Source: Hyphomicrobiales bacterium (GTDB taxonomy: Bacteria > Pseudomonadota > Alphaproteobacteria > Rhizobiales > Rhizobiaceae). From it: a stretch of DNA of 64,000 nucleotides. The position numbers and the translations under genes are program-made. Under the pieces are notes generated by a model. It made no database searches. It saw only the letters and a list, made by a program, of their open reading frames with translations, and had not been told where the DNA came from. Shown here piece after piece: positions 9,186 to 18,751 of the stretch. The stretch lies in the NCBI GenBank assembly GCA_900467745.1, contig UBQW01000047.1:1-64000 (forward strand), given 5' to 3'. Within the stretch, counting starts at the first letter, position 1. The number at the start of each line of letters is the position of its first letter.

Positions 9186-9210
9186 AATTGTCACCGGCGA
9201 AGTAAGTTCC
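9186..9210 (-). promoter_or_regulatory. Predicted EcfG/RpoE2 promoter for the 9161/8820 gene pair
   Basis: On the minus strand GGAAC is at 9210-9206, then an 18-base spacer and TT at 9187-9186. The expected transcript start is about 7 bases further, just ahead of the ribosome binding site AAAGGAGA and the ATG at 9161. Confidence 0.6.
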
Positions 9211-9514
9211 CCCCTGCCCGGATTTCGCAACGACAACACCTTCGTGACACGACGATCTTTGGAATCAGCACATTGTGGTCATCTTTTACAGAAATCGGGC
9301 CCTTATGCCTGCGAACCAGCAGATGCAGCTCTCGCGACGGCTTATGCTTTCGCCTACGGGTAAGCTAATGGCGAAGAAGTCCGTCATTCGCCGACCCGTC
9401 GAAGCGCGACGTTCGCGACACCTCGCAGAAACTCGTTCAAACTCATCTTGGAGGCTTCAGCATCCGCAGAACTATTGATCGTATCGGTACAAAGCCCAAA
9501 AAGTCGGCTCCTGT
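9211..9514. other. No supported gene between divergent stress promoters
   Basis: A 67-codon basic frame (9275-9478) has no ribosome binding site or recognisable domain. The rest appears to be intergenic sequence between two divergent EcfG-type promoters. Confidence 0.4.
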
Positions 9515-9539
9515 GGAACGATCACGAGAGCTCTAGGTT
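9515..9539 (+). promoter_or_regulatory. Predicted EcfG/RpoE2 promoter for the DUF4142 gene
   Basis: GGAAC at 9515-9519, 18-base spacer, TT at 9538-9539 within AGGTTA. The start codon of the DUF4142 gene is 38 bases downstream with AGGAG in between. Confidence 0.65.
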
Positions 9540-9576
9540 AAGGGGATCTCTATTCGCCTAACAGGAGCACTCTACA

Positions 9577-10110
9577 ATGAAAACCATTCTCGCCACTGCC
9601 GGCCTCGCAGTCATCCTCGCTTCGCCTGTTCTTGCCCAGTCCGCAGCTGAAAAGACCGGCGTCAACTCTGTGATGGGCGTAGCGCCCAAGACCGAAGACT
9701 TCGTTTCCGAGGCTGCGAGTTCTGACATGTTCGAGATTGAATCCAGCAAGCTTGCTGTCGAGCGCTCGCAGGATTCGGCCACCAAGAGTTTCGCTCAGCA
9801 GATGATCACCGATCATACGAAGACGTCGGATGAGTTGAAGGCGTTGGTAACAAGCGGCAAGGTTAAAGGCACCATCCCTTCTTCGATGAGCTCGGCGCAG
9901 CAGAGCATGCTCGACGACCTTAAGAAATTGAATGGCGACGACTTTGCAAAGCAGTATCACGCAGACCAGGAGGACGCCCACGAGGATGCCGTCGATTTGT
10001 TCAAGAGATATGGCGACGAAGGGGACAACGCTGATCTCAAGGCGTGGGCGGCTAAGACACGCCCCGCATTGGAGCATCACTTGATGATGGCGAAGGACCT
10101 GAACAAGTAA
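9577..10110 (+). CDS. DUF4142 periplasmic protein
   Basis: 177 residues. Signal peptide 1-20 (MKTILATAGLAVILASPVLA), then a four-helix ferritin-like DUF4142 domain: KTEDFVSEAASSDMFEIESS, AVERSQDSATKSFAQQMITD, then ALVTSGKVKG and the C-terminal ALEHHLMMAKDL. The conserved HTKTSDELK and HADQEDAHEDAV histidine segments are present. Family members are exported and commonly belong to general-stress regulons; no enzymatic role is established. Strong AGGAG site and an EcfG-type promoter upstream; a 9-bp hairpin follows. Confidence 0.88.
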   Translation: MKTILATAGLAVILASPVLAQSAAEKTGVNSVMGVAPKTEDFVSEAASSDMFEIESSKLAVERSQDSATKSFAQQMITDHTKTSDELKALVTSGKVKGTIPSSMSSAQQSMLDDLKKLNGDDFAKQYHADQEDAHEDAVDLFKRYGDEGDNADLKAWAAKTRPALEHHLMMAKDLNK

Positions 10111-10153
10111 GCCGGGCATCAGCGGCTGGCTCTAATAATTGACCGGATAGGAT

Positions 10154-10180
10154 GCTTTGAGGCGTCAGACACCTCAAAGC
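10154..10180 (+). terminator. Hairpin after the DUF4142 gene
   Basis: GCTTTGAGG (10154-10162), 9-base loop, CCTCAAAGC (10172-10180), followed by a short T-containing tail GTCTTTC. A perfect 9-bp stem but a weak U-tract. Confidence 0.5.
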
Positions 10181-10276
10181 GTCTTTCGGCGTTGTCCGGC
10201 CGTTACACGCTGGATGAGTGCGCAAGCCGGTCTTGCATCATTAAAACCTCAACCACCACGCCTGCGAGACACGATC

Positions 10277-10825
10277 ATGGACGAGAACAGGAACGATTGG
10301 ACTGCCACTCGGGCATACGCTCTATGGGAGCAGGCCGGGCGCCCATTTGGTCAAGATGAAAAACACTGGGCACAAGCGGTCCTCGAGCGAAATCTGCTCG
10401 AGCGCACGCGTGCTTCGAGGGATGGCGCTGAGGTTATCACGCGCGTCCGCCAAACCGCGCGTGACGGTCTCGGCAAGAGCCGAAGCATCCTTATTGTCGA
10501 GGATGAACCTCAGCTCCGCTTTAACTTCGTCGATTTCTTTGATCAGGCCGGACACAAGACCTTTGAAGCTGGCAATGCCGACGAAGCGCTGGTCCATCTC
10601 AAGAACAGCGCAATTGATATCCTCTTCACCGACGTCGATATGCCTGGCAGCTTAGATGGCCTTGGCTTGGCGGCAACGGTTCGAACTCGCTGGCCAGAAA
10701 TCAAGATAATCGTGACATCCGGGCTCATCACGCTTGCGCATCACGACGAAGAGCTTGGAATCTCGTTCCTCGCCAAGCCCGCATCTGGGTTCGAGCTGCT
10801 CGGGTTGATAGCTTCGGATCGGTAG
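10277..10825 (+). CDS. DUF2934-response-regulator receiver fusion
   Basis: 182 residues from ATG 10277; the frame is open upstream but the extra N terminus has no domain character. Residues about 10-45 carry a DUF2934 motif (RAYALWEQAGRPFGQDEKHW). Residues about 70-180 are a CheY-like receiver: acidic pair in ILIVEDEP, phospho-acceptor Asp in ILFTDVDMPG, Thr/Ser in IIVTSG and Lys in FLAKPAS. There is no output domain. DUF2934 on a receiver is unusual and suggests protein-protein signalling. It stands between two predicted stress-promoter genes but has no such motif itself. Confidence 0.8.
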   Translation: MDENRNDWTATRAYALWEQAGRPFGQDEKHWAQAVLERNLLERTRASRDGAEVITRVRQTARDGLGKSRSILIVEDEPQLRFNFVDFFDQAGHKTFEAGNADEALVHLKNSAIDILFTDVDMPGSLDGLGLAATVRTRWPEIKIIVTSGLITLAHHDEELGISFLAKPASGFELLGLIASDR

Positions 10826-10885
10826 CTGGGAGCCGCGGTGTCATTCATTGTGGACGGCGATTGACAGATCAATCGGACCCGAGCC

Positions 10886-10910
10886 TTCGGTTCGGTTCGG
10901 TTCGGTTCGG
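10886..10910. repeat. Five tandem TTCGG pentamers
   Basis: Exactly five TTCGG copies, followed by the near-copy TGCGG. The tract lies 15 bases before the -35 element of the DUF892 promoter. Pentamer tracts can change copy number by slippage. Confidence 0.8.
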
Positions 10911-10924
10911 TGCGGTAGCGGACA

Positions 10925-10949
10925 GGAACCAAAGCATCGTACGCAGGTT
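10925..10949 (+). promoter_or_regulatory. Predicted EcfG/RpoE2 promoter for the DUF892 gene
   Basis: GGAAC at 10925-10929, 18-base spacer, TT at 10948-10949 in AGGTTT. The leader to ATG 11030 is about 75 bases. Confidence 0.65.
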
Positions 10950-11029
10950 TCTTTCCGTCCCCACCATGATTGCCTCACGTTCAACGAGCAGGGGCCGCAT
11001 GGGACGAAAACACATCAACGGAGGATATG

Positions 11030-11536
11030 ATGGCAACGACAAAGACACTTGACGATCTCTTTCTTGATACCCTCAAAGACATTTACTTTGCGGAGAAGCA
11101 GATCCTGAAGGCGCTACCGAAGATGGCCCGCGCCGCGCAGTCGGAAGAAGGCAAGGCGGGCTTCTTGCAGCACCGCGACGAAACCCAGGGTCAGATTGAA
11201 CGCCTCGAACAGGTCTTCGAAATCCTTGGCAAGGCGGCCCGCGGCAAGACGTGCGAAGCGATCCAGGGCATCATCGCTGAAGGCGAGGAGATTATGGAAG
11301 AGTTCAAAGGCTCTCCCGCCCTCGATGCCGGTCTGATTTCCTCGGCGCAGGCTGTCGAGCACTATGAGATCGCCCGCTACGGGACGCTTGTCGCTTGGGC
11401 CAACCAGCTCGGTCTTACCGACGCCGTGCCACTGTTGCAAGCGAACCTTGACGAGGAAGAGGCGACCGACGCCAAGCTGACGCAGCTCGCCGAAGCTCAG
11501 GCGAACGCCAAGGGCAAAGGCTCCAAGGCAGCCTGA
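11030..11536 (+). CDS. DUF892 ferritin-like stress protein (YciE family)
   Basis: 168 residues from ATG 11030; GGAGG lies 5 bases upstream, while the ATG at 11027 would be too close. The family signature is present: LDDLFLDTLKDIYFAEKQIL, ALPKMARAAQS, then LEQVFEILGKAARGKTCEAI and AVEHYEIARYGTLVAWA. The Glu and His residues of the four-helix bundle bind a di-iron centre in YciE-like structures. Likely protects against oxidative stress, in keeping with the catalase gene just downstream. Followed by a strong terminator. Confidence 0.92.
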   Translation: MATTKTLDDLFLDTLKDIYFAEKQILKALPKMARAAQSEEGKAGFLQHRDETQGQIERLEQVFEILGKAARGKTCEAIQGIIAEGEEIMEEFKGSPALDAGLISSAQAVEHYEIARYGTLVAWANQLGLTDAVPLLQANLDEEEATDAKLTQLAEAQANAKGKGSKAA

Positions 11537-11554
11537 CCTCTCCCATTTGCCAGG

Positions 11555-11580
11555 AAGGCCGTCTGCGAGACGGCCTTTTT
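11555..11580 (+). terminator. Rho-independent terminator after DUF892 gene
   Basis: Stem AAGGCCGTCT (11555-11564), loop GCG, AGACGGCCTT (11568-11577), then TTTTGTTATTT. A textbook hairpin with U-tract. Confidence 0.88.
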
Positions 11581-11613
11581 GTTATTTGCCATTCCACAAC
11601 AGGGGACATTTCA

Positions 11614-13764
<2,151 letters not shown>

Positions 13765-13777
13765 AACTGAAACGGTT

Positions 13778-13801
13778 CGGGCGCGGAGTGATCCGCGCCC
13801 G
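13778..13801. terminator. Bidirectional terminator hairpin after katE
   Basis: CGGGCGCGGA (13778-13787), loop GTGA, TCCGCGCCCG (13792-13801). A perfect 10-bp GC-rich stem between convergent genes, with a weak T-tract (TTGAACATTT). Confidence 0.7.
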
Positions 13802-13827
13802 TTGAACATTTCGATGGAGGTTCGAAG

Positions 13828-13995
13828 TCACTTCGAATTCTTGTGGCTCTGCTCACCAGCCTTCACATGCTGCTCATGTGAGCCGCCCTGTTTGCCAGAC
13901 GAATTTGCACTCTTCGCCGTCGACGATGCGGTCTTGGTCGAGGCCTGCTTGGCGCCGCCTTTGGAATGCGACGTGTCCGTGCCTGTGGATGCCAT
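13828..13995 (-). CDS. Small hydrophilic Ser/Lys/Gly-rich protein (hydrophilin-like)
   Basis: 55 residues from ATG 13995, with AGGAGA upstream. Low complexity (SHSKGGAKQASTKT, then SSGKQGGSHEQHVKAG), no hydrophobic segments, reminiscent of LEA/hydrophilin or KGG-repeat stress proteins. An EcfG-type promoter directly upstream supports a stress role. Too short to assign to a family. Confidence 0.65.
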   Translation of the reverse strand: MASTGTDTSHSKGGAKQASTKTASSTAKSANSSGKQGGSHEQHVKAGEQSHKNSK

Positions 13996-14037
13996 AACAT
14001 TCTCCTTCTTGAGAGATCCTAATGATCTCGTTAGGTG

Positions 14038-14062
14038 AACTTCCACAAAGCTATCGTGTTCC
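14038..14062 (-). promoter_or_regulatory. Predicted EcfG/RpoE2 promoter for the 13995 gene
   Basis: On the minus strand GGAAC at 14062-14058, 18-base spacer, TT at 14039-14038. The start codon is 43 bases downstream. Confidence 0.65.
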
Positions 14063-14690
14063 GGATGGTTTTGAAGAAACGCGACTGAGCATAGCTTCGT
14101 TGCAGTGTTCTCGTCACACGGGGCAGCCCTCTACCCGCTGTCGCGCGCTGCTCTCACCTTTCATAGGGCCCTCTTGTACTGCACGCCTGCGCGATAATCG
14201 GACGTGTCGTCCAACGTTCCGAGACAAGTGTGAGCTTCTATGTGCGACACCCGGCAACCGAATTGCAAGAAAGCATGATAGGTGGTCTTGTTCCGACCGA
14301 AAAGTCGCGCGCTCCACCGCTCAGCTACTTGATGCGATATCCGACGATCATGGACTTGCATGGATGGCCCGACCTGTTGGCCTAGCGTATCGCCATCCCG
14401 ATCCTGGCCTTTGGGGCGGGATCCGGGAAGAGGAGCAATCTCCAAGCTGAAAGGCCAGCGAACCAAAAAGGCGGTAACCTTGTCTCGGCTGTTGTCAGCG
14501 CGAACTAGAGCGCGTCGCAGACACAAGGGCGCAATGGACTGTGGTATTACTTTGAACATGTCACCGACTGAAAAGGCAGTCGTTCAAGTGCAATGGAAAC
14601 GAACCGAGGGTTCATGCGCCGAGCTTTGCGCGCAACGTTTTGTCGCCGATGTTTGGAAATGCGGCGGCCGGAGACCGCCGCACAATAAAG
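14063..14690. other. No supported gene
   Basis: Frames up to 142 codons exist on both strands but overlap one another, are Arg/Ser/Pro-biased and lack ribosome binding sites and domains. I see no repeat or RNA gene. Confidence 0.4.
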
Positions 14691-14948
14691 TCAGGCTGTT
14701 CGTCGAACCATTCGTGCAACGGCGATAAGTATGCATGCGCCGATGAAACCAGCAATCAGATAACCAAGCCAGCCGCCCAGCACGATGCCGAACAGGGAGA
14801 GAATGAAGTTGGCGACCACCGCCCCCACGATCCCGAGCAGGATGTTCATTAGGACACCCATGTTCGATTTCATAAACATTTCGGCGAGCCAACCTGCTAT
14901 ACCACCGATGATAATTGCCGCGATCCAGCCGATACCTGCATCTTCCAT
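14691..14948 (-). CDS. GlsB/YeaQ/YmgE-type stress membrane protein
   Basis: 85 residues with three hydrophobic helices: IGWIAAIIIGGIAGWLAE, NILLGIVGAVVANFILSLFG and WLGYLIAGFIGACILIAVA. The glycine-zipper pattern and G-W-L-A-E motif define the transglycosylase-associated family, small inner-membrane proteins induced by stress. Ribosome binding site GGGGAA 8 bases upstream; an EcfG-type promoter with the full CGTT -10 lies 41 bases before the ATG. Confidence 0.92.
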   Translation of the reverse strand: MEDAGIGWIAAIIIGGIAGWLAEMFMKSNMGVLMNILLGIVGAVVANFILSLFGIVLGGWLGYLIAGFIGACILIAVARMVRRTA

Positions 14949-14988
14949 GACGAATTTCCCCTAAGTGATTGATTTTAACAAACCCTAG

Positions 14989-15014
14989 AACGTGCGCTAA
15001 AACCAATTTGTTCC
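14989..15014 (-). promoter_or_regulatory. Predicted EcfG/RpoE2 promoter for the GlsB-type gene
   Basis: On the minus strand GGAAC at 15014-15010, 19-base spacer ending in CG, TT at 14990-14989, giving GGAAC-N17-CGTT, the full consensus. Confidence 0.75.
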
Positions 15015-15254
15015 AGGGATGGCCCAAAGCGCCGAAAATGCCCGCTTCGATCGGAAAATCTCTCATGCCTTTACTTGCTGGCGATTAATCTCGGAAACCG
15101 GTGAGTTCCGAAAAATCTCAAGGTCTTTGTCAGATGGCGAACTGAGCGACACCGACATTGCTCCTTGTCGAACCGGTAAAAGGCGATGGAACGCTTTTAT
15201 GACTTACTTCCTCGGTAGACAGTGCGAAATCCAACAGGTGCGCGAGCAAACCGT

Positions 15255-15440
15255 TTAGTGGGATCTTGCAGGACGTTCCGTGTCATCCCAACCGCGTTCT
15301 CGGCAATATTTCTCCCCCGCGCGAACGGCAGCCTTCTGGTTCTCGAAGGGGCCAAGCATTTTTACAGTATTGCGGAAGCTAACAACCAACGTGCGGTCAA
15401 CCAGGTCGAACACAAGCTGCATTCCATCTTCATAAGGCAT
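15255..15440 (-). CDS. Small hypothetical stress-island protein
   Basis: 61 residues from ATG 15440, with AAAGGGG 9 bases upstream; the longer frame to 15557 lies above the promoter. Sequence MPYEDGMQLVFDLVDRTLVV, then LGPFENQKAAVRAGEKYCRE suggests a compact alpha/beta protein. Family unknown. EcfG-type promoter with CGTT directly upstream. Confidence 0.6.
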   Translation of the reverse strand: MPYEDGMQLVFDLVDRTLVVSFRNTVKMLGPFENQKAAVRAGEKYCRERGWDDTERPARSH

Positions 15441-15468
15441 TTCCGACCCCTTTGTACTGCTCACGCTC

Positions 15469-15493
15469 AACGGTCGTAAGGCCGCCGGGTTCC
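15469..15493 (-). promoter_or_regulatory. Predicted EcfG/RpoE2 promoter for the 15440 gene
   Basis: On the minus strand GGAAC at 15493-15489, 18-base spacer ending in CG, TT at 15470-15469 (CGTT). The start codon is 29 bases downstream. Confidence 0.72.
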
Positions 15494-15832
15494 AAAAAGA
15501 TACAAGAGCTTCGCGCCGACGATTGTCGCGTAGCCCTTGGTGAGGGGGTTTCAACAATTTCGACCGGAAAGCCGCTGCCGCTTCATCCCGGACGGAAGAG
15601 TTGCAATCTTTCAGAGGAAGCGGACGATCAGAACCTCGGTGCCGACTTAGTATTGATGGCTACGAATACAGGAGAGCGATTTCCTATTCTTAAATTGTGA
15701 GCCGGTCGTCCGCCGAACGATTTCGTCGTGCGGGCTTTGGACGTCCTAAGCACGTCGCCCAGCGAACTGGGTAATTAGGCGCTTCACACATCTTAGATGC
15801 AATATTCCAGCGAGATTCCGCAATGGGAGGAC

Positions 15833-15857
15833 GGAACAGCTAGCGCCCGATCTCGTT
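15833..15857 (+). promoter_or_regulatory. Predicted EcfG/RpoE2 promoter for the DUF6894 gene
   Basis: GGAAC at 15833-15837, 18-base spacer ending in CG, TT at 15856-15857 (CGTT). The ribosome binding site GGAGG begins 13 bases later, so the leader is short. Confidence 0.72.
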
Positions 15858-15880
15858 GTCCGTCAAACCGGAGGATCGCA

Positions 15881-16114
15881 ATGAGATACTTTTTCCACAT
15901 CCGTTCCGACGAAGAGTACGACACGGATGTCGAAGGGATCGAGCTTCCTTCGTTAGAAGCTGCGATAAATGAGGCCACACTCTCTGCAAGGGAAATAGTT
16001 GCGGAACGTGTTCTTCGCGATCAACGCATCGATCATATGCGCTTTGAGATCGCGGACGGCCAAGAGCAGATCCTTGAGGTAGTCTATTTTCGTGACGTCG
16101 TTAAGATGGACTAG
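15881..16114 (+). CDS. DUF6894 small protein
   Basis: 77 residues from ATG 15881 (CGGAGG 7 bases upstream). MRYFFHIRSDEEYDTDVEGI, ELPSLEAAINEATLSAREIV is the hallmark of DUF6894 proteins, common in rhizobia in many copies and without known function. Directly under an EcfG-type promoter. Confidence 0.8.
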   Translation: MRYFFHIRSDEEYDTDVEGIELPSLEAAINEATLSAREIVAERVLRDQRIDHMRFEIADGQEQILEVVYFRDVVKMD

Positions 16115-16185
16115 CGGCTTGGGAACCTGAATGAACAGCAGAAACTGACCGAATTGAACGTCATGTGGTTTCCTTGTGCGAGATT

Positions 16186-17082
16186 TCATCCATCGATGTA
16201 GGCGGATAGCTCGTCAGGGTTGCCAGTGGGAAAGGCGCCCTTCAAATGATCAAGGAACGCCGACACGCGAGCGCTGAGCAAGCGTCTAGATGGATAAAGT
16301 GCCCATAGCCCGATCTCCGAGCCCTCGACCTCACCCCACTTCGCGACCTTGTTCAACGAGATATCCTTACCGACGAGGGAGATAGGCAATAGGGCTGCCC
16401 CGATGCCCATCCTGACAGCGTCACGAACATTCAGCAATGACGAGAGACTGAGGACGGGTTCAATTTGGATGGACCTCGTCAAACCGCTATCGGTTGTAAT
16501 TGCCCACGAATTCGTCGACGCAGAAGAGCCACGAACAATACCGGGAATGACGGCGCCGTCCTTTGGGTAAGCCATTCCTGCAGGTGCGACCACCACCAAC
16601 CGGTCTCGCAAGAAGACGCGGCCGACGAGGCTGTTGTCAGGATCGGGATTGACGCGGATGACCAGATCATAGCCTTCCTCGATCATGTCGACCGGGCGGT
16701 CCTCAGTCGTAACCTCCAGCCGCACCTCCGGATACTTGAGAGCAAAGCTGGCGGCGAGTTTTCCCATTGCCGTTTGTGAAAATAGCATCGGTGCACTAAT
16801 GCGCAGTTTTCCGCGGGGCTTGTCGCCGCCTGCCGCGATCGCGGAAGCCGTCTCATCCAGTTCAGTGAGGAGCGCTCCAGCCCGCTGGTGCAGCGCCCGC
16901 CCTTCTTCAGTGAGCTTCAGCATCCTGGCACCGCGTTCGACAAGGCGCAGCCCAAGACCGGCTTCCAGCTCTGCGACCCGTCGAGAAAGCGTGGCTTTAG
17001 GACGACCAGTCGCTCTCTCCGCCTTGCCGAAACCGCCATGGCGGGCAACGAGAATGAAATCAGCAAGACCAAGGAGATCCAT
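16186..17082 (-). CDS. LysR-family transcriptional regulator
   Basis: 298 residues. Winged HTH at 1-60 (DFILVARHGGFGKAERATG, KATLSRRVAELEAGLGLRLV), linker helix, then a periplasmic-binding-like effector domain (LRISAPMLFSQTAMGKLAAS onward). It is transcribed divergently from the NmrA-like gene with 100 bases between them, the usual arrangement in which a LysR protein controls its neighbour. The effector is unknown. Intact and of normal length. Confidence 0.93.
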   Translation of the reverse strand: MDLLGLADFILVARHGGFGKAERATGRPKATLSRRVAELEAGLGLRLVERGARMLKLTEEGRALHQRAGALLTELDETASAIAAGGDKPRGKLRISAPMLFSQTAMGKLAASFALKYPEVRLEVTTEDRPVDMIEEGYDLVIRVNPDPDNSLVGRVFLRDRLVVVAPAGMAYPKDGAVIPGIVRGSSASTNSWAITTDSGLTRSIQIEPVLSLSSLLNVRDAVRMGIGAALLPISLVGKDISLNKVAKWGEVEGSEIGLWALYPSRRLLSARVSAFLDHLKGAFPTGNPDELSAYIDG

Positions 17083-17182
17083 AAGTGTTCCATCAGTGGG
17101 ACAGGGTGTTCAAAAGTTCCGTCTATTGGATCACCAGTGAGCCATCCATATTCGGGTTGTCAACAACCAACGGAGAATTTCC

Positions 17183-18060
17183 ATGACAATCCTCGTAATC
17201 GGTGCAACCGGCCGCGTCGGCCGACATGTCGTAGAGCAGCTTGTATCCCGCAGCGCCAAGGTGCGTATCCTGACCCGCGATGCTTCGAAGGCGGACGTCC
17301 CGATCGACGTTGAAGTGGTGCAAGGTGAGATCCTCGATCTCGACTCCCTACGCAACGCCTTCAAAGGTGTGCGCACGCTTTTCCTGCTTAATGCCGTAAC
17401 GGGCGACGAGTTCGCTCAAGCGATCATCGCCCTTAACGTTGCCAGAGAAGCCGGCGTGGAGCGTGTCGTCTACTTGTCGGTGTTCGATGCAGACCGCGCT
17501 GTGAACGTTCCGCACTTCGCTGTGAAGTCTGGCGCGGAGCGGATGCTCAAGGCGATGGATTTCAGCGCGACGATCCTGCGCCCGAGCTACTTCATCGACA
17601 ACGAGGTCATGATCAAAGACGTTGTTTTGAATCAGGGCGTCTACCCATGCCGATCGGCGCCAAGGGTGTCGCGATGGTGGATGCACGCGATATCGCTGAG
17701 GTGGCGGCGATTGAACTGATCCGCCGGGACCAGGCGCCCGGAAAGCTGCCGATCGAGACGATCAACCTCGTGGGACCGGAAACGCTCACTGGAGAAAACG
17801 TTGCCGCCATCTGGTCGGACGTTCTCGGCCGTCCCATTGTCTACGGAGGCGACGACCCGAGCAGCTTTGAGCAGAACATGGCAACCTTCATGCCGAGATG
17901 GACTGCCTATGAAATGCGCCTGATGGCCGAGCGATATGTCAGTGACGGTATGATCCCAGAAAAGGGCGACGTCGAGCGTCTAGTCAAACTGCTTGGTCGG
18001 CCGCTGCACTCCTACCGCAGGGCTGCCTCAGCTCTGGCGGGGTCGATTGACAACCATTAG
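17183..18060 (+). pseudogene. NmrA-like NAD(P)-binding protein, broken by a -1 frameshift
   Basis: Frame 1 (17183-about 17645) gives MTILVIGATGRVGRHVVEQL with the Rossmann GATGRVG motif, through SATILRPSYFIDNEVM and NQGVYP. The homologous continuation MPIGAKGVAMVDARDIAEVA is in another frame from 17647 to 18060. Restoring one base at TACCC-ATG (for example TACCCCATG) joins them into one protein of about 292 residues, normal for this NmrA/SDR5 family. All other blocks look intact, including VDARDIAEVAA and the LGRPIVYGGDD region. Either a recent inactivation or a homopolymer sequencing error. Divergent from the LysR gene that probably controlled it. Confidence 0.85.
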
Positions 18061-18393
18061 ACAAACAATATCTGGGAGACATGAGGGCCGGACGCGAGTA
18101 TCGGCCTTCTGATACTGCGCCGGCGCGACGCTGGCAGCGCACAAGACAGGCGTTTAACATCCTCTCAACAACTTAGAGACGTCGGAAGGGCGTTGCGATT
18201 GGGAAGGAGCTCGGGTCGCTGGCTCTCAGCGATCTCGCTTTTCGATAGATGTGTTAGAGGTTTCGCTGGCGAAGCCTGCGAACATCTCCCTCTTGAAAAG
18301 GCGAGGAACTTAAGGTGGACCTATCCTCGCCCCATCATCGCTAGCGCCGCGAAGAACGTCAGCAAGGCTGTGCGTTATTAATTTTCACGATAC
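18061..18393. other. No supported gene
   Basis: A 62-codon plus-strand frame here has no ribosome binding site or protein character. No clear repeat or terminator. Confidence 0.4.
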
Positions 18394-18714
18394 CTAATCG
18401 CGCCAGTAGTTGTCGATGATGTGGCGACCGTTCCCTAAAATGCGCTCCCCGATGACGGGATCGCCCCCGCGCAACGTCTCAGGATCACCGCCGCATAGGC
18501 GAATGAAAGCAACCTGTTGTACGGTAAAGGTGAAGTAGTCCTGGTGCGTAGGCTCGAAGTCCAAGCCAGCGTCCTTAATGTCGTTTTCCACCTCAGCGGC
18601 GGCGTCTGAGATTGCTGCAAATACGGTCTTAAGCATTCTGCGTTCGGCGCCTTCCCTGATCTGGAGGAAGCGACGCTGCTCAGGCGTCGGGAGCGTGCAA
18701 GTATTCTCGGTCAT
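18394..18714 (-). CDS. Hypothetical protein downstream of the HARP-like gene
   Basis: 106 residues from ATG 18714; AAGGAG precedes ATGGTCATG, and the second ATG gives the best spacing. Largely helical (PEQRRFLQIREGAERRMLKT, then AISDAAAEVENDIKDAG) with a C-terminal HQDYFTFTVQQVAFIRLCGG segment. No family recognised. It is 37 bases after the HARP-like gene on the same strand and probably co-transcribed. Confidence 0.6.
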   Translation of the reverse strand: MTENTCTLPTPEQRRFLQIREGAERRMLKTVFAAISDAAAEVENDIKDAGLDFEPTHQDYFTFTVQQVAFIRLCGGDPETLRGGDPVIGERILGNGRHIIDNYWRD

Positions 18715-18751
18715 GACCATCTCCTTGTGGTGTGATTTGCTGTTGGGCCTA

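Noticed and set aside
14360..14728. 122-codon plus-strand frame
   Set aside because: Basic and Arg-rich, no ribosome site, and it overlaps the well-supported GlsB-type gene on the other strand.
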